Below are positions 1 to 13,430 of a stretch of DNA of 64,000 nt, one piece after another. A program made the position numbers and the translations under genes. The stretch is from Acanthosoma haemorrhoidale (Eukaryota; Arthropoda; Insecta; Hemiptera; Acanthosomatidae): positions 109,669,139-109,733,138 of the forward strand of contig OV884011.1 in assembly GCA_930367205.1 (NCBI GenBank), read 5' to 3'. The notes under the pieces were generated by a model. That model ran no database searches. It was not told where the DNA came from and worked only from the letters and a program-made list of their open reading frames with translations. The stretch's first letter is position 1, and each line of letters begins with the position of its first letter.

Positions 1-3000
1 ACTGTTGAACCAAAACCAACAAATATTGAATAAAACTTACTTAATACACCTATAGATTATAATGAATTGAGATACCATGATCCATAATTTATTTTTAATC
101 AGATTTGGATTAATCTCAGTAAATACATACTGATTTAGCAAATGTTTACGAACAAATGAAAACAAAACCCTTACTACAGCTTTTACTGTATATTTTAATC
201 CGCGCTTTTATCTTTGAAAGGAGTAGGTATGAGAAATTTCAATAAACAACCAAGATAAAGCGATGGAGGTGTACAAATCGAACATAAGGTACTAGACAAT
301 GAGCCCATCCCAGAGGTCGGCCACAAATTTGTGGTCAGGAACAGCAGCTTTCTTGTGGTCACATATGTTTAGTATTGGTTAGCCGGGGTTTTGTATAACA
401 ATCAGACCGTATTAATTTTAATTTGGATATCCCGGCACTTTCAATAACATAAACGGCGTAATTGTAGCGGGCAGAGACACATTATTCAGAATGAAATTAA
501 TTAAGTATGCACATACGAAACGCTCTCAAACTTCAACACGCTGGAATTAACTTTGGAACCTTATACCAGATAATTGGACACTCATTTCTCTGAAAGTATG
601 GCCATACTCTTCCATTACGAATTCGTTGATGTAGGTTAGTGTGGTGGATGGGAGTGTCCGCACGAGGCTTGGGATATACTAATGTGTTACAGGGGAATGT
701 AGTGTGACGTTTCCTAATAGTGTCAAGGATGTAATGGGCATGTAGGCCATTGTTTAGAGTTCTGTTTGAAATGTAGACGGGTGTGCAAGTCATGAAGAGT
801 TGTTTGTAAACTATAAATATTTGATTTCGAAACTGAACCCTGGGATGTGCATATTGGTTTAACTGTACAGTTGTATATACAGTTTCTTGTCTATTACATA
901 TGTACATCCAAAATTGAATTAGAGAAGTAAAAATCTTATTTCGAGTTCTAATCTTTCATTTCTTATATGCGTTTGTCAGGCTAGACGACTGTCAAGGTAG
1001 AACCCAAGGTTTGCGATAATTCACGGAGTGTACATGTGATTTGTCGCCAATTTTGTTTAAATTTCATTTAACATATGTTTGACCATATTTCGAGTTTGCG
1101 TAAGTGTAAAGGAAAGTTGATGGTTGTGTGGGATGAAGTACGGGTGAAGTGATTATAGCGCGCACAGTGAGTAAATTAGTGGAATCAGCGGACTACCCCG
1201 GGGTATTATGGCTTTGATTTAAAAAGCTTCAAATTATTTTAGCACTACTTACCGCTAAACACTTAGCAAGTTTAAAATTAAAGCGGCACGGCCTCGAATG
1301 TAACATCTATAGGAATGTCTAAAAACACTCAAGTGCAGTAATGTAACTTATGGATGGTATTTCGTTTACTCGGCGGCATTGAAGGATAGAGTTATATTGT
1401 CGGAAGCCAATTTGGTGGTCAGGGATAAAACGATTTTTAGTAACGTGAGTAGTTAGTAACTACGTATTAATATACGGTTTTACCAGGGTTGGCAACTAGT
1501 CTATATTAGGTAGGGTCAAGTTTAGGTTCATCTGGATTATTTGTGTAATTGATGTTTCCCAAAGCTTAGGGAAGTTTTCGGAGTTTTAATTGTGTATATA
1601 TCAAGTTTCATTGAGCATCGAATAACTGAATCTGGCCTTCATATACTTCGCAATTAATAAAAAAAGTCAAGTCAAGCTTGATAATAGACTGATCACACAA
1701 TTAAGGGGTTTTGAACACTTTAATGACTGCTTTAACATCCGCTTAAAAACCGTCGAGGTAGCATCTCTGTTTTAACGAAGAATTATTGAAAAAATGCTAT
1801 ATGATTAGACCTTTAATAGATGACTAACCATAAGATTATCTGATTATTGTAAATTTAGTTGAACCAGACCACTTACATCTGTTAAATGTTCATTGAGTTT
1901 TTATATTATTTTACTAATACATAATTGAAAGGGTGTAAACCAAAGCATATAGAACGAAATAGTTTATTAAATGTTGAATTTGTCTGTTAGATTGCTGTGA
2001 CAGAGCGTTATAATTATTGAAAGAAACAAGTTTTATTACCACTTTCTTCTTCTTCGGTTAAATAAACGTTTTACTCCAATATCATTGATTGATAATATTA
2101 TTGGGATATAGCTTTTGTGTCTTTTTGGATATATAACCAAACTTAGCAGTTTGTTACTAGTATATATATATATATTATTTTGTTAAAAATGTTCGTTGAG
2201 CCAATTATTATAGACTCGGCCAGCTTTGGCAAGTTTTCGACTTCGATCTATTCCATAAAGAAGTTATTTTGAATTATCTATCATATTTATCATTATATTA
2301 TTTCATTATTATATTTATTCGTCATATACGGCAATGTATCAGGTGTTGTTGGTTTGTTACCCCACTTGTGGACAGACCCAATTATTGATTCAGTTTCAAT
2401 GAATTTTTGTAATTTTAATCTTGTACAGCCCTAACACTTAAATTATAAATTATTTAATTACAAGTAATGCATTAATTAATGTTTTTTCAAGGGACGCAAA
2501 ATTAAAGTATAGAAGTTTGCCTATTAAAATGTTTTTATTCATTTGTTCAATTGAGTCAATATTTTAGGCGATAGTCAGGGTTATGAAACACGAATTTCCA
2601 CAATTTTCGGTAAAGTAGTTAACTAATAGGAAAAAAGGAAAAAAATTAATATTGAACAAAGCAATAGATTTTTTTTTGCAAAAAATCGTATACACCAACA
2701 CTAGGTAAAGTTAAAAACATTGTATACATATAAGATAGAATAATAATAAAAGTTCAATAACCACGATATAAAACGTTTTATAATAAATTTTATATACCTA
2801 AATTTTTTATAAAAAATCATTTTGCTAAAATCACTATTTTGCGAGATATTTAAGAAAAACCAAAAAAAATCAACCATTCCCTCGGGGACTTTTAGTATGA
2901 TGTACTGGACCCCAAACAACTGTCAGAACAACATAATTTTTTTTTCTGATCGTCATAATTTGGCCTTCGTTGCCCGGACTATATATGTCTCTCCCATGGG

Positions 3001-4424
3001 AATATGACCGTCTACACTATTTAAACAGATCACAATCTCCCAGATGGAGAATTCTAGAACCACTCACCGACCCTTGAGACGAAGGTTGATAAAATGAAGT
3101 TTTCGGAAAATATTGAAATAAGTAATATGCAGAAACTGGCAAAACACAAGAAATATGTGTTCTAAATCGAATCGTTATGCCTTTTAGTTCAATATATTTC
3201 CTGTTTAAGTTAAGCACACCTCGACGTAGTAAAGTTGTATTGATTGGTGCATATGTACACCCAAAACACCCGGGTTTTTAGACTGTACAAATATAAATTA
3301 CCACATCGGAGAGATAGAGAAAGAAATTTTCTTAGCTGGTCTATCACCTCTGCCGACAATGTTTCTCTCACTTCTCGTTATTGCGGCTCAGCACACCATC
3401 GCTTGACACCACATTCAAGTTCTATGGTATTAACGTAATACAACGGGCAAAACAATGCCTCGCAAATAAGGCCCTGATATTTATCACTAAAGAGGTTTAA
3501 TTATGGCGAGAAGATGGCTTTGAAACAGGTGACTGAGACGTTGACTCAACTCATCCCCACCAGGTGTCCCCCGAAATGACGTCGCACTGGCCTGAACATA
3601 CATATAATTTTTTTTTGTTTAAAAAACCTCAACAGTACCTTAAAAGTGAAACATTGGGTCGTAATTTAAAATGTGCACAATCCCCTTAATTTCAGTAAGT
3701 TGAATGAAGAAAGACAGGTAGGTAGGTAGCATTCATTGGACCAGAGAAAGTTAGGCCGCTCTACACATTGAACAGGAGTGCGGACACAGAGAGGGGAGAG
3801 TAGACTAACACTAATCGAGTAGGGCAGTGTCGAGAATGGGCCGCCGCTCACAAAGACCGTCTACACACAGAGCCACTGTTTTCTCAGGTCTCCTTCAGCC
3901 ACCCTGGTCTATTATCCGACAATCACGGGTCCTCCGAGCTAATCCTCTAGTGGGTGTCTAAAGCAGCAATCATTTCTATCATTATCTTATCTTCTTAACC
4001 TATAACCTATAACCTAGCAAAGCCACGTTTTTTCTTGTCAGGTCTCTTTCGTCTATTTCTAGTCAGGGCTTGAAAGTTAGCGATACATGCCCAACTTTAG
4101 CACATTTAGTTGGGTTTTTTTTTTTTAAACTTCTCGTTATTGCGTTTTAACTTTAAACTAATCGACATATAATGGAATGTACCTTTTGTTTAAACCACAG
4201 TTGTATTCATAGCAATGATATTTTTAGGACCAAACTAAATTTATTTATTAGAAGTAGTTTGATACCTTCTGGCGACCGTAGAGACTACGAAGGGTGGCAG
4301 GTAGATGTACTTTTGTACAATATAAGCCCCTGCCCTCTTCTGTTGTTCAGAATCATTCAGAAATTAACCAATGCAACATGTGGCATGGCCTAATGCACGA
4401 GTTATAGTTTAATTTTAATTTTAG
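1..4424. other. AT-rich DNA without recognised gene
   Basis: Only short ORFs of up to 124 codons on either strand occur, none with a known motif. There is a small TA run at 2161-2175. A longer minus-strand ORF at 533-907 has low-information composition and is judged chance. Confidence 0.6.
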
Positions 4425-4625
4425 AGAGGTTTGTAGACATCAGAAGCGTCTAATCCTCCTTTAATGTTCACCTCCTTACTTCCTAAACATCCTTTTAAGA
4501 ACTTATTACCACAGGTAGGAGGCTAAGCAAGAGCGACACTTAATAAAAGTACATTAATTTTACATTTGTTAACTGTTTTGTTGTCGCATCGTATATTGAA
4601 AAATCACTATGGATAGGGTGTATGC
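4425..4625. repeat. R3 dispersed repeat, copy 1
   Basis: ATCAGAAGCGTCTAATCC, CACCTCCTTACTTCCTAAAC and a later TATTGAAAAAT block recur in order at 9235-9425 with substitutions. The nature of the family is unknown. Confidence 0.5.
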
Positions 4626-5349
4626 AATTTTAAAATGTCAAATAGATTAAATAATTTTTAAGACCTCTAACGTAGAACAAAGGTTCTCGTCTCTCACTTG
4701 GATGAAAGTAGTGCCTCTTCCTTCGGTCTTAGAAGTAGTCCTTTGTTGTTGTGTTATTTGGGGCGGAGGTGGGGGTGTATCATAATATGGCAAATTAGTC
4801 ATTAGGCAAGTTAGATGACTCTATTTCTTAATGTGAACAGTCCACAACAAGCCTTTCAACAATGTATCAATGATATCCCAAAACCCAAATACGCTAAGTA
4901 CCAACTGGAAGAAAAAGAAGGAGGACAAATGCAAAAATTGTTTAAGAAACCCCCAGGTTAATAAGAATTCTGCAAATAATCAAACTATAATAATAATATC
5001 GATATGAATTTAAAATAATTTTTTTGGATCGGCCTATAGTGTTAAAATGAATCTATCGGTTGGGGCTACTGTCATTTGTATTTGTTTTGATATGTTATTG
5101 TAGTTCAGAAGATGCCTGAAGGGGTGAAAAGTTGAATTCAGCGTGATTATCTGAATAAAAATAATCAGACTACTAGCCCAACAAAGAAAACTGTCTTTTT
5201 TCAATTTATATTATAAATAAATTTTCTGGATTCTGACTTTCAAGAATTTGATCTAATAGTAACATTCCGAATTATTAACGTTCAGCAGTACACAGACAAA
5301 TAGTTTAAAAACAGTCAAAGTTCGGTAAAAGCAGTAACAGTAGGATGCT

Positions 5350-5740
5350 GTTAGGAACTTTATTGTGACAAAATTACAATCTGTCTTTTATTGTGCAATA
5401 AGTAAATGTGATCAATGTTCTCATTCATACCATATTTACAGTTCTTCATTCGTACAATATTTGCAAACATCACACATTCCACGTTGTTGTCCTCCCTCGC
5501 ATACGAAAGATGTCTTTAAGAGCCCCCCCCCCCGCTCCTCCATCAACTGCGTTACCTTCGTATCCGGTGACCACTGGTGGAGGCTGAACAAGAGCACGAG
5601 AGCCACAGACGTTCAGGACAGGATTGAAGAAACTGACCATTGCCAGGACTTCCATTTTCACGTATTTATAGCAGGTCACGAGGCCACTGCCGCTTTAATC
5701 TCCGAGGAGAATTATAGGGATGTGTGGCGCAGTGTTTTGA
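5350..5740 (-). repeat. R1 dispersed repeat, longest copy
   Basis: On the minus strand it has GACAGATTGTAATTTTGTCACAATAAAG at its 3' end (5357-5385). Upstream are the GTATGAATGAG repeats, a G run (complement of 5523-5533) and the CTGTGGCTCTCGTGCTCTT block. It extends about 150 bp further 5' than the copy at 11.6 kb. The 130-codon + strand ORF across it looks like chance, since the other copies do not keep it. Confidence 0.65.
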
Positions 5741-8700
5741 CTGTGCTAGAGGATTAGGGTGGTTGGATAGGTTTCTCTCAGTAACAGTGTGATAATAGTA
5801 ATAGTGTGGTAACGGAATGTGAGAAGTTCAAATGTGAACTAAGGAATACCCATTACTTATCTAAGAAACTCATCGCAAAAATTGTCCAATACCGGGGTGT
5901 CCAACATTGTCCTGATAAAATTATATTTACAGCCTGACAGGCAGAAACTTGTTTATACTCCTGAATAAATTCGGGAGGTCACCTGTTCTTCTCTCTATTA
6001 ATGGGGCATTTGACATTTCTCTGGGTCGTGGGGAAAATTTTGTGGTTGAAGTGAAATACTGACTAAAACCAAATCACGTAGCAATTATAACCGTTGTTAA
6101 TAAAAAAATCATGGTTCACTTTTTATTACAAAATAAAAATGTTTTCAATATTTTAAAAAAGTAATACGTAATTGAATAAATTTTCATTCAGGGCTCCACA
6201 AAAAAAAAAATTTCATTTGGTTAATGTCAAAGGTAAAGTAAATGGAAAATGAGTATTGAGGTAAGCCAAAAAGGAGGATCGGTAAAGGCGAAACGTATAA
6301 AATGTCAGATCCCTTGTTTATTTGGCTTAGGGATGTCATGAAGCCAGGCCAAGAAAGCTAAAAGGAAAAATTAAAACAGTCAAAGCCGCAGATTCCTAGT
6401 GTAATCAGCTTACATTTCCCGGGAAATTAAGGGTTACTAAGAGGATTTTAAAGTACACCCACGGTCTACCTTGTTTTTTTCCCTTCTCAGGCGCTTTTCC
6501 CTTCCTTTCCCCTTACCCACAGGCACAAAAAAAAAAATAGCGGGACCTTTAAATCATACTATTAAAAGTTTTTCTAAACTGTGTTTTTAAAATATGTCTA
6601 CCGTTTCAGCGCTTTGGCACTAATTACGAAAAAAAAACAACAGTTTAACTAATTTCCCATAAAAATACCCAATTAGTACCAATTAGTAAAACACAATATT
6701 ATAATATTATTTTCATTTAAATTAAGCTTGCAATATGAAGGTTTTATATAACACAGCTAGATAAGTATTAACAGTGACCCTAACTTGTAATGTCCGATAT
6801 ACTGATAAGTTAAGGTAAACCTATAATGACATGCGATTTATATAATAAAATAACATTACACAAGCACAAGTTAAAAAGTTAAGTGCAAATATATGCTAAA
6901 ACGTCGATAAATATATTGTAAAAACGTATTACTCACTTAAAAGATGTTTAAAGTTCTTTAAAACCATATCACCAGTTTTCATTACCTAGAACAAGACAAA
7001 TTTTTACTGTAATATCTATTAGGAAAACAGGTTTGTATATATGAAACTTAAAAAAAATATAAAAATAAATATATAAAAAAATATAATTTAACATTAAGTT
7101 TCATGGAGGTCTTTAAAGACTCAAGTGTGATAAGCAATGATTTTGTCCATCCCAATATTTTTATGGGGCGCTAGCGCTTTTGATTGTTCTATGCGACCAT
7201 TGAGATCATATTATTGTATGTCAAAACATAAAATGTGTATAAGAAATTCCAATTGGAAGAGGGAAGTTCACGCGTTAAAAAAAACAAAAAAAAAAACAGA
7301 AAAAATGGAAAGGTAGCTGTGTAAGATGAATGAAAATGAATAAATGATGAGATATGGATAAATGTTTTCGTTTTTAGAATAAAGCTCTTGATTAGTTAAG
7401 TATTCAATTAATTATAGAACTCCCGTACTCCCCTTGGTATTGAAAATGGTGATTTTAAGGCTGATGCGAATTAAGGAATTTGTTATTCAATCCTTCCCCT
7501 GTTCAGAAATCCAATTTAATAACGAGGTATATCTTTTGAATGATATTATATATTAAAAATATATTTAAATTAAACGACCTCTTAAGATATATATAAAAAT
7601 ATGAAAAAGTAGATTTTTTGATCCATGGAGAGGGACACTTCCCTAGTGCTTGGAAGTGAAGTTGTTACAAGAATGAGAAAATATCTCACGGTTTTAATTA
7701 AAACCTATATTATATCATACCATTCGTTAGTAAATTATGTAATCTAACATCTCATTCTATATTCAATTTATTGGTTTGAATATGCGTTGATTAAATTTCT
7801 TAAAGCAGTGAAAAGGTAGCCATATAGTTTACTGGTTATCCTCTAAATGGTTCTATCCTGAAAGTTAAATTCAAATTTTAAACAAGTAAATAAATAAAGT
7901 TGCATTTATCTGTAATTAAGCTCGAACGTAACAATAATCAAAGTTTTCCTTGAAGGAAACTCCTCCATAACTGTGTTTGCTTTTAGAGACTTTTATAGAA
8001 AGTTTATGTTGTCTCTGCCCAGACCAAAGGGAACTTGCTACTAGCGCGGAAGTCAGAGCTGAAGTTAAATCCAAATTGGATCGTACCGTTGTTTCCAAAG
8101 TTCGTATAAGCCCCTAAATATTTTATAAGAAACGTTTAAACTCCAATGAAACCTATTCATGATACTTGAAAATCTACTACCGTCTGATGAGAATTGTTTC
8201 TTTCAGCTTACTCAAATAAATATTTACAGCGTATGAAAAAGTTTTCAATGCAATAAGAGTACATACTCCAGTACTCCAGATAATGAGAGTTTTCGAAAGT
8301 AAAGGAGTCGGTGAGAAATGACAATTTACTAAGATAATAAATAGTATTTGAAAGTCATGAATCTTTCAATATATATTTGTTAACATTAGTTTCTTAAACA
8401 GTTACTTAATTTGCTACAACTGTGATAACAGTTCACTGTGTACAGTGACATCTCTTGTCATCTTGAAGTCAGAATAATTGCTCGATTGATATTTACGATT
8501 ATCTTTAAGATTCGTGGGGATGATGCTATTCATGGCTTCTGAAATGAGTTGAAGTGGCCTTTTTACCACTTCTCGACTTTCACGATTTTCTAGCATCCAG
8601 TACCAAATTAAACAATCTTACTTTCTTCTCCTACTACTACACGCTCTCGGACCTGAATGCAGCTTATCGCAATATGACATTGACCAATTCTTGTCAATTA

Positions 8701-9234
8701 CAATGCTGTCCCTGGACATATATTTTTCCTTTAGAATAAAATCAAAGCTTTTAAAAATTTATTCATCCAGTTTTCCTAATCTACCATACCCAATGGAATA
8801 CAATTTTTTCTCATATTTATTTGTGGTATAATATTTATTCATTCTTTCCTTCGATGATTAGCTCGCACTTGGGCTTTAAAGCAAATATTGCAACTTTTTT
8901 TAGTGGACCCATGATATATAAAAAATAATAAATGTTTTGGCAACATCCATATATATATATATATATATGATAAATTATATCATATTTTTGTGATCAAATT
9001 AAATTTAGGTTGATTTTAAGGGAATAAATTTTATATGTTAAAAACATATGTTGCATGTGTTAAAATTATATGTAGGGAATGTTTTGGACTTGGCCAGGTA
9101 AATAAGTTTGCTCTTCGGCTATGGTAGGGGTATGTTGCCTATAGTTGGGTGAAACAAACTGTTCTGATAGTCGTCAAAACAACACAAGATGCACTCTCAG
9201 TACGTAAGTAAGATTTTAGTGTGTCCTTATTTTC
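5741..9234. other. AT-rich DNA without recognised gene
   Basis: It has many A and T runs (for example 6203-6211 and 7278-7300) and no ORF above 61 codons. No repeat family was recognised. Confidence 0.6.
8949..8968. repeat. (AT)10 microsatellite
   Basis: A 20-bp AT run. Confidence 0.85.
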
Positions 9235-9425
9235 AGATATCAGAAGCTTCCCCCTTTAATACTCACCTCCTTGCTTCCTAAACACCCTTTTTACCCAACA
9301 GTTAAACTAGATTATCGAGCACTGAGGTAAGCGAAATAGTTTTACAACATCTAACGGTCATTATTGTTGTATCGTTTTATTTAATATTGAAAAATAAAAT
9401 CCTTAACTAGTGCATAAAATAGTTA
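9235..9425. repeat. R3 dispersed repeat, copy 2
   Basis: ATCAGAAGCTTCCCCC, CACCTCCTTGCTTCCTAAAC, GTTGTATCG and TATTGAAAAATAAAATCC match copy 1 in order and spacing. Confidence 0.5.
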
Positions 9426-11613
9426 TTAGTAATTAGCTTACAATGAAAACTTTAATACACGATAGCGATAAATACCCATTAACAGATCCCCCCCCCCGGG
9501 GCAGTTAAGATTGGAAGGGCATTTTTGCACAGATCTAGATGGCACACTGGCACTCATGCTGCGACTCGGTACGGTGATGATGCCCCAGTACTGTTGAATG
9601 AACTGTCAGCCGGCTGTAATTTATTATCTGGCGATAAGGTTCGGCCATTACAGCTAAACTGTGGCCTGCTTCTAATCTCCACTGGCCTCAGCCACCACCT
9701 CCTCCAACTTCCATAAGTAATTAAATACTCGTTAAGATACGAGGATCAGTTAGCTCTGAGATCCGTGCCATCAGTCTCCTCATATTAGTGCCGTTACATC
9801 CACAGATAAACATGTGCTCCCGCAATAGATACCTCCACACAATTCCTGAGAGCTCAGGGTAATGTGTGCTTTGAAATACTCTGGGGTAGAAAAAGTGAAA
9901 AAATAGGAATTTTATAAGAAGAAAGATGAAAATATCAGCTCCATAGATCAAAACAACTACATGTACATGTGCCAAATATGGCTCTTTTGCGGTCTCGTCG
10001 CCTACATATAAAACGATCATTTTTAAGTCTCATTTTACAGTAAGAATGTTTTGTTAATGTTAAGCAAACATTTATTTTTAAAATCAATTATGGAGGAAAT
10101 AATTCATCCAAAATATACATGAAGAACTAGAAATTTAAAAAACAATATACAGAGATATTTTGTATAACGAGTTTGCGCGAGGTTTATAAATAATTATTAA
10201 GAGAACTCTCGAAGAAAAAAAAGTTCTGTTTTTTTTTTGTTTATCCAAACATCATTTTATTATTTTAATCAATTTGTCTAGGTCGCTGCATATCGACTTT
10301 CAACTAAAAAAAAAAGAAAAAAAAAGGGGGTTGGCTATTAAAAATGGGTTGGTACATTCAATTTCTGATTTGCTAATTGAAAAATCCCAAAAGTTGATAT
10401 TTTTATACTTGCAGTTATTGTATTTTAACATAAAGAATATTCCAAAGTGTTGTAATATATATGTTAAATACTTCTTTATCCTGATACTCATACGTCGATA
10501 AACTTTATTTTCAAGCCTAGTCTAAGAGTTCGTCTTTAATTTTTATTATAGAAAAAAACAAAAAAAAATCAGTCACTCATAATAAGAAAAGTCCTGTTAA
10601 ATCATTTTGTAATGGTTTTCATAATTTTACCTTTCTATATTTACTGGATAACTTTTATCTTCTTTTCAATAGTCATGATATCCGCTTTCTTTTTGTTGAT
10701 GTTTTTTAAGTAATCATAACAACTGTAGCAGTCCACAAGACAGGCCACTAGTAAGTTAAATTACTAAGATGATTGAGTTTTACAGTCAAGTAAGGCCAGA
10801 TGTGGGGTAGTTTGCTATTAGAGGGCCAAATGTATAATAGTTTACTGTAATTTAGAAAGTTCATCCACTTACTCATAAAAATAAAATGCATCAACAGTAT
10901 GATTCACATGATATGTCATTTTATTTAAACAATAGATAACTGAGCAGCTTAAAATTTCAGACCATAAGTACAGACGATTTCGGTAAAACAGTTTTCGAAA
11001 GTATTCTACCTTTGAGTATGCTGAGGCACGGAAGCGAAGCGAGAAAGATGCCAGTGTAACTTAGTGTTGACTTGAAGTGTAGCTTTAAAACTTTAAAGCA
11101 CCCTAAAGGTATAAGTGTTACATGTACAGTTGAACATTATTGTGTGAAATGTTCAAAAATTCACGAGAAAGGTAAAATAAAACAGCATAAGTATGGTACA
11201 GATTGGGTGCACGTCTGAGTGGGGAGAGGCCGAAAGGTTCACGTCATAGGACGTCAGATCGGCGCTAAAACCCTTTTCCTGTTCCGACCGCACGTCAGCC
11301 GCTACCTCCTTGGATCCGTCTACACTTTGTGCACCCTCCGACTCAACCACCTCTCGATATCTCTCTTCTCCATGAACAAGTAATTTAGAAGTTTCAAAAT
11401 AAGCGAATTTACGTTTTATTTAAATTGTTTCAGCCCACTAAAAAAGCTCAATTGAAAGAAGTAAAACAAATCAACGGAATGTGTGAAATATCAATTTGAA
11501 CGAAATTCCCATCGATTTATTAACTTTATACTACTTTATGAACTTAATGGGTCACAATAGAATTTCGGGACTAGGTGACTTACAGACAAATAATTAAAAT
11601 AAATTAATGTTTT
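9426..11613. other. DNA without recognised gene
   Basis: A C run ending GGGG lies near 9488-9500. Short ORFs at 9525-9716 and 9721-10020 have no motif. Poly-A and poly-T stretches occur around 10220-10320. Confidence 0.6.
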
Positions 11614-11861
11614 ATACGTCTAGTTATCCGGTGACGCGGCTGACGGAGGAGCGTGGGGGACTTCCCAAGACTCCGCTTTCTCTTCGCGGTGGATTTGGGG
11701 GGTCTCTGGGCTGTCTGTAAATATTGTATGAATGAGCGAGTGAATGATGAACTGTAAATATTGTATGAATGAGATCATTTATCTTAATTACTTATTGCCT
11801 TATAAAAGGCAGATTGTAATTATAGCACAATAAAGGAATTTAACTAACAAATACGTCTAGT
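11614..11861 (+). mobile_element. R1 insertion with 11-bp target duplication
   Basis: ATACGTCTAGT flanks a 226-bp insert (11625-11850) at 11614-11624 and 11851-11861. The insert starts TATCCGGTGACGCGGC and ends with TATAAAAGGCAGATTG, AATAAA (11829-11834) and an A-rich tail. Longer R1 copies show it is cut at its 5' side. A long duplication plus 5' truncation indicates target-primed insertion, so R1 is most likely the 3' end of a LINE or a SINE. A 37-bp period repeat (11715-11736 and 11752-11773) lies inside. Confidence 0.75.
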
Positions 11862-12798
11862 AAACCACCCTAAATACATTGAATCCTCTGCAAACTTAAA
11901 TTTTGCAAAATTTTTTTAGTTAAAATAAACCATAATGTTAAAATATTAACGATTTCTTCACTCATCGATTAGGATGTTTTATCCATATATTACATGAATT
12001 TATTATATTATTCATCCATTTTTATCATAATATATATATTATGAATAATATTATATTATAGCCATAGTGCTAGAATAATAAAGATATTATTATCATTTAT
12101 GTCTTATTGCACTATTAATTTAGCTTTATTGTCACAGATGGCTATTTGTGTTATTAGACAAATTAGGGTTCAAGTCTCCAGGTAGAAAGTGAGCTTAATT
12201 CTTTTCCATAAATATATGTGCGAGGCTTCTGACAGCCCACATAAGCCTTGAATGGGAGTACTTAAGGGCGTAAATAATTAAACAAAGGAAAAAAATATAT
12301 GTGAAGCCATGTATGTTGCGTGGCAAGTGTGTTAACTATCCATTACTATTTCTCTAATAGTTCACATTCAGTGGTTGTGATTGTGTGTAATTTGGTGAAT
12401 TCATTTATAAAAACAGAATTAAACATTTCAAAATAACAATAAATTTTGGTGATTTAACCACTGATGTAGGGGAACCTCTCTCGTTTCCCTTTCCTTGTTT
12501 TCATTCCCACGTCAAAAACGAGCTTAAATTACATGAGCAAATTTGAGTTCAAAATCATTTGTCAAGCTCCTGTAAAGAAAAACTTATATTTCACAGGATC
12601 CACGAAAAAATATTGTACGAAGTAATGAATACGAAGAAACTGATTTGACTAAACCATTATTTCCAGAGATGCGGGCAGAAACTTGCTTCACCATCGGCCC
12701 TCTGAATAGCCAAGTACTTTATAGAGCCCCAGGAGTGGTTTCCGATCCCACGGTCGATTCACTCTTGAATAGAATATTTTCTACCCACAGCTGCGCTC

Positions 12799-12823
12799 AA
12801 ACCTAAGCCCACGGCTTAGGTTT
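12799..12823. other. Perfect 11-bp hairpin
   Basis: AAACCTAAGCC and GGCTTAGGTTT are separated by CAC. The stem is perfect and stands in otherwise unstructured DNA. The function is unknown. Confidence 0.7.
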
Positions 12824-13104
12824 TAGCAGGGCGTACCATTGTCCGTCTATGTTCAAACTAAAATTTACGAATAACAGGTAATTTATTGAGAAACGATTGT
12901 TGCTATTTTCTGTAATCTGTCCGTTACAGGAAAACAAATTCTCAAACTTAGCAGTTAAAAGTACGAATGAATAATTATGACAATGAAAATATGCAGCCAT
13001 TTCACTCATCGGTACTTTTCCTTCTCTTTTACGAATCTTTGTTTAGACAATTTTCCATTGAAATATAATTATAATGCACCCTGCTTAGTAAGGAATTCTA
13101 TTTA

Positions 13105-13430
13105 TTTTTCTCATTCGTCTCTTATATTCGCTCATCCATACAATTCATAAAAATACACAGATCCCAGGTAAACCCCCCCCCCCATGATTGTCACCTCTCT
13201 CACATGCAAAAGAAGCGGGGTTTGGAAGGTCCCAAACGACGACCCTTTATTAGACGCGTCATTGGCTACAGGTCGATGAAGTCTGACCAAGAACGCGATA
13301 GCCACTGAAAATATGGACTTATTGGAGAAACCGACCAATACCAGGAATCTCGCTGTCATGCATTTACAGTAGGTCACTCGGTCACTACCGCTTTAATATA
13401 CAAGAAGCAAAATAGGGATGTGTGACGCTT
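13105..13430 (-). repeat. R1 dispersed repeat copy
   Basis: It shares the block order of the 5.35-5.74 kb copy: CATCCCTATTTTG, a TAAAGCGGTAGTGACC block, the GGTATTGGTCGGTTTCTCCAA block, a G run and GAATGAG repeats. The 3' AATAAAG end is missing or decayed. Confidence 0.6.

Noticed and set aside
533..907. 124-codon minus-strand ORF
   Set aside because: No motif, no recognised family and no start context. Composition is like the surrounding DNA.
5365..5757. 130-codon + strand ORF
   Set aside because: It lies antisense across an R1 repeat; the other R1 copies do not keep the frame.
11801..11834. TATA box plus AATAAA in R1 read as a solo LTR
   Set aside because: The two signals are only 28 bp apart and the copy has an 11-bp duplication with 5' truncation, which fits a LINE or SINE end better.
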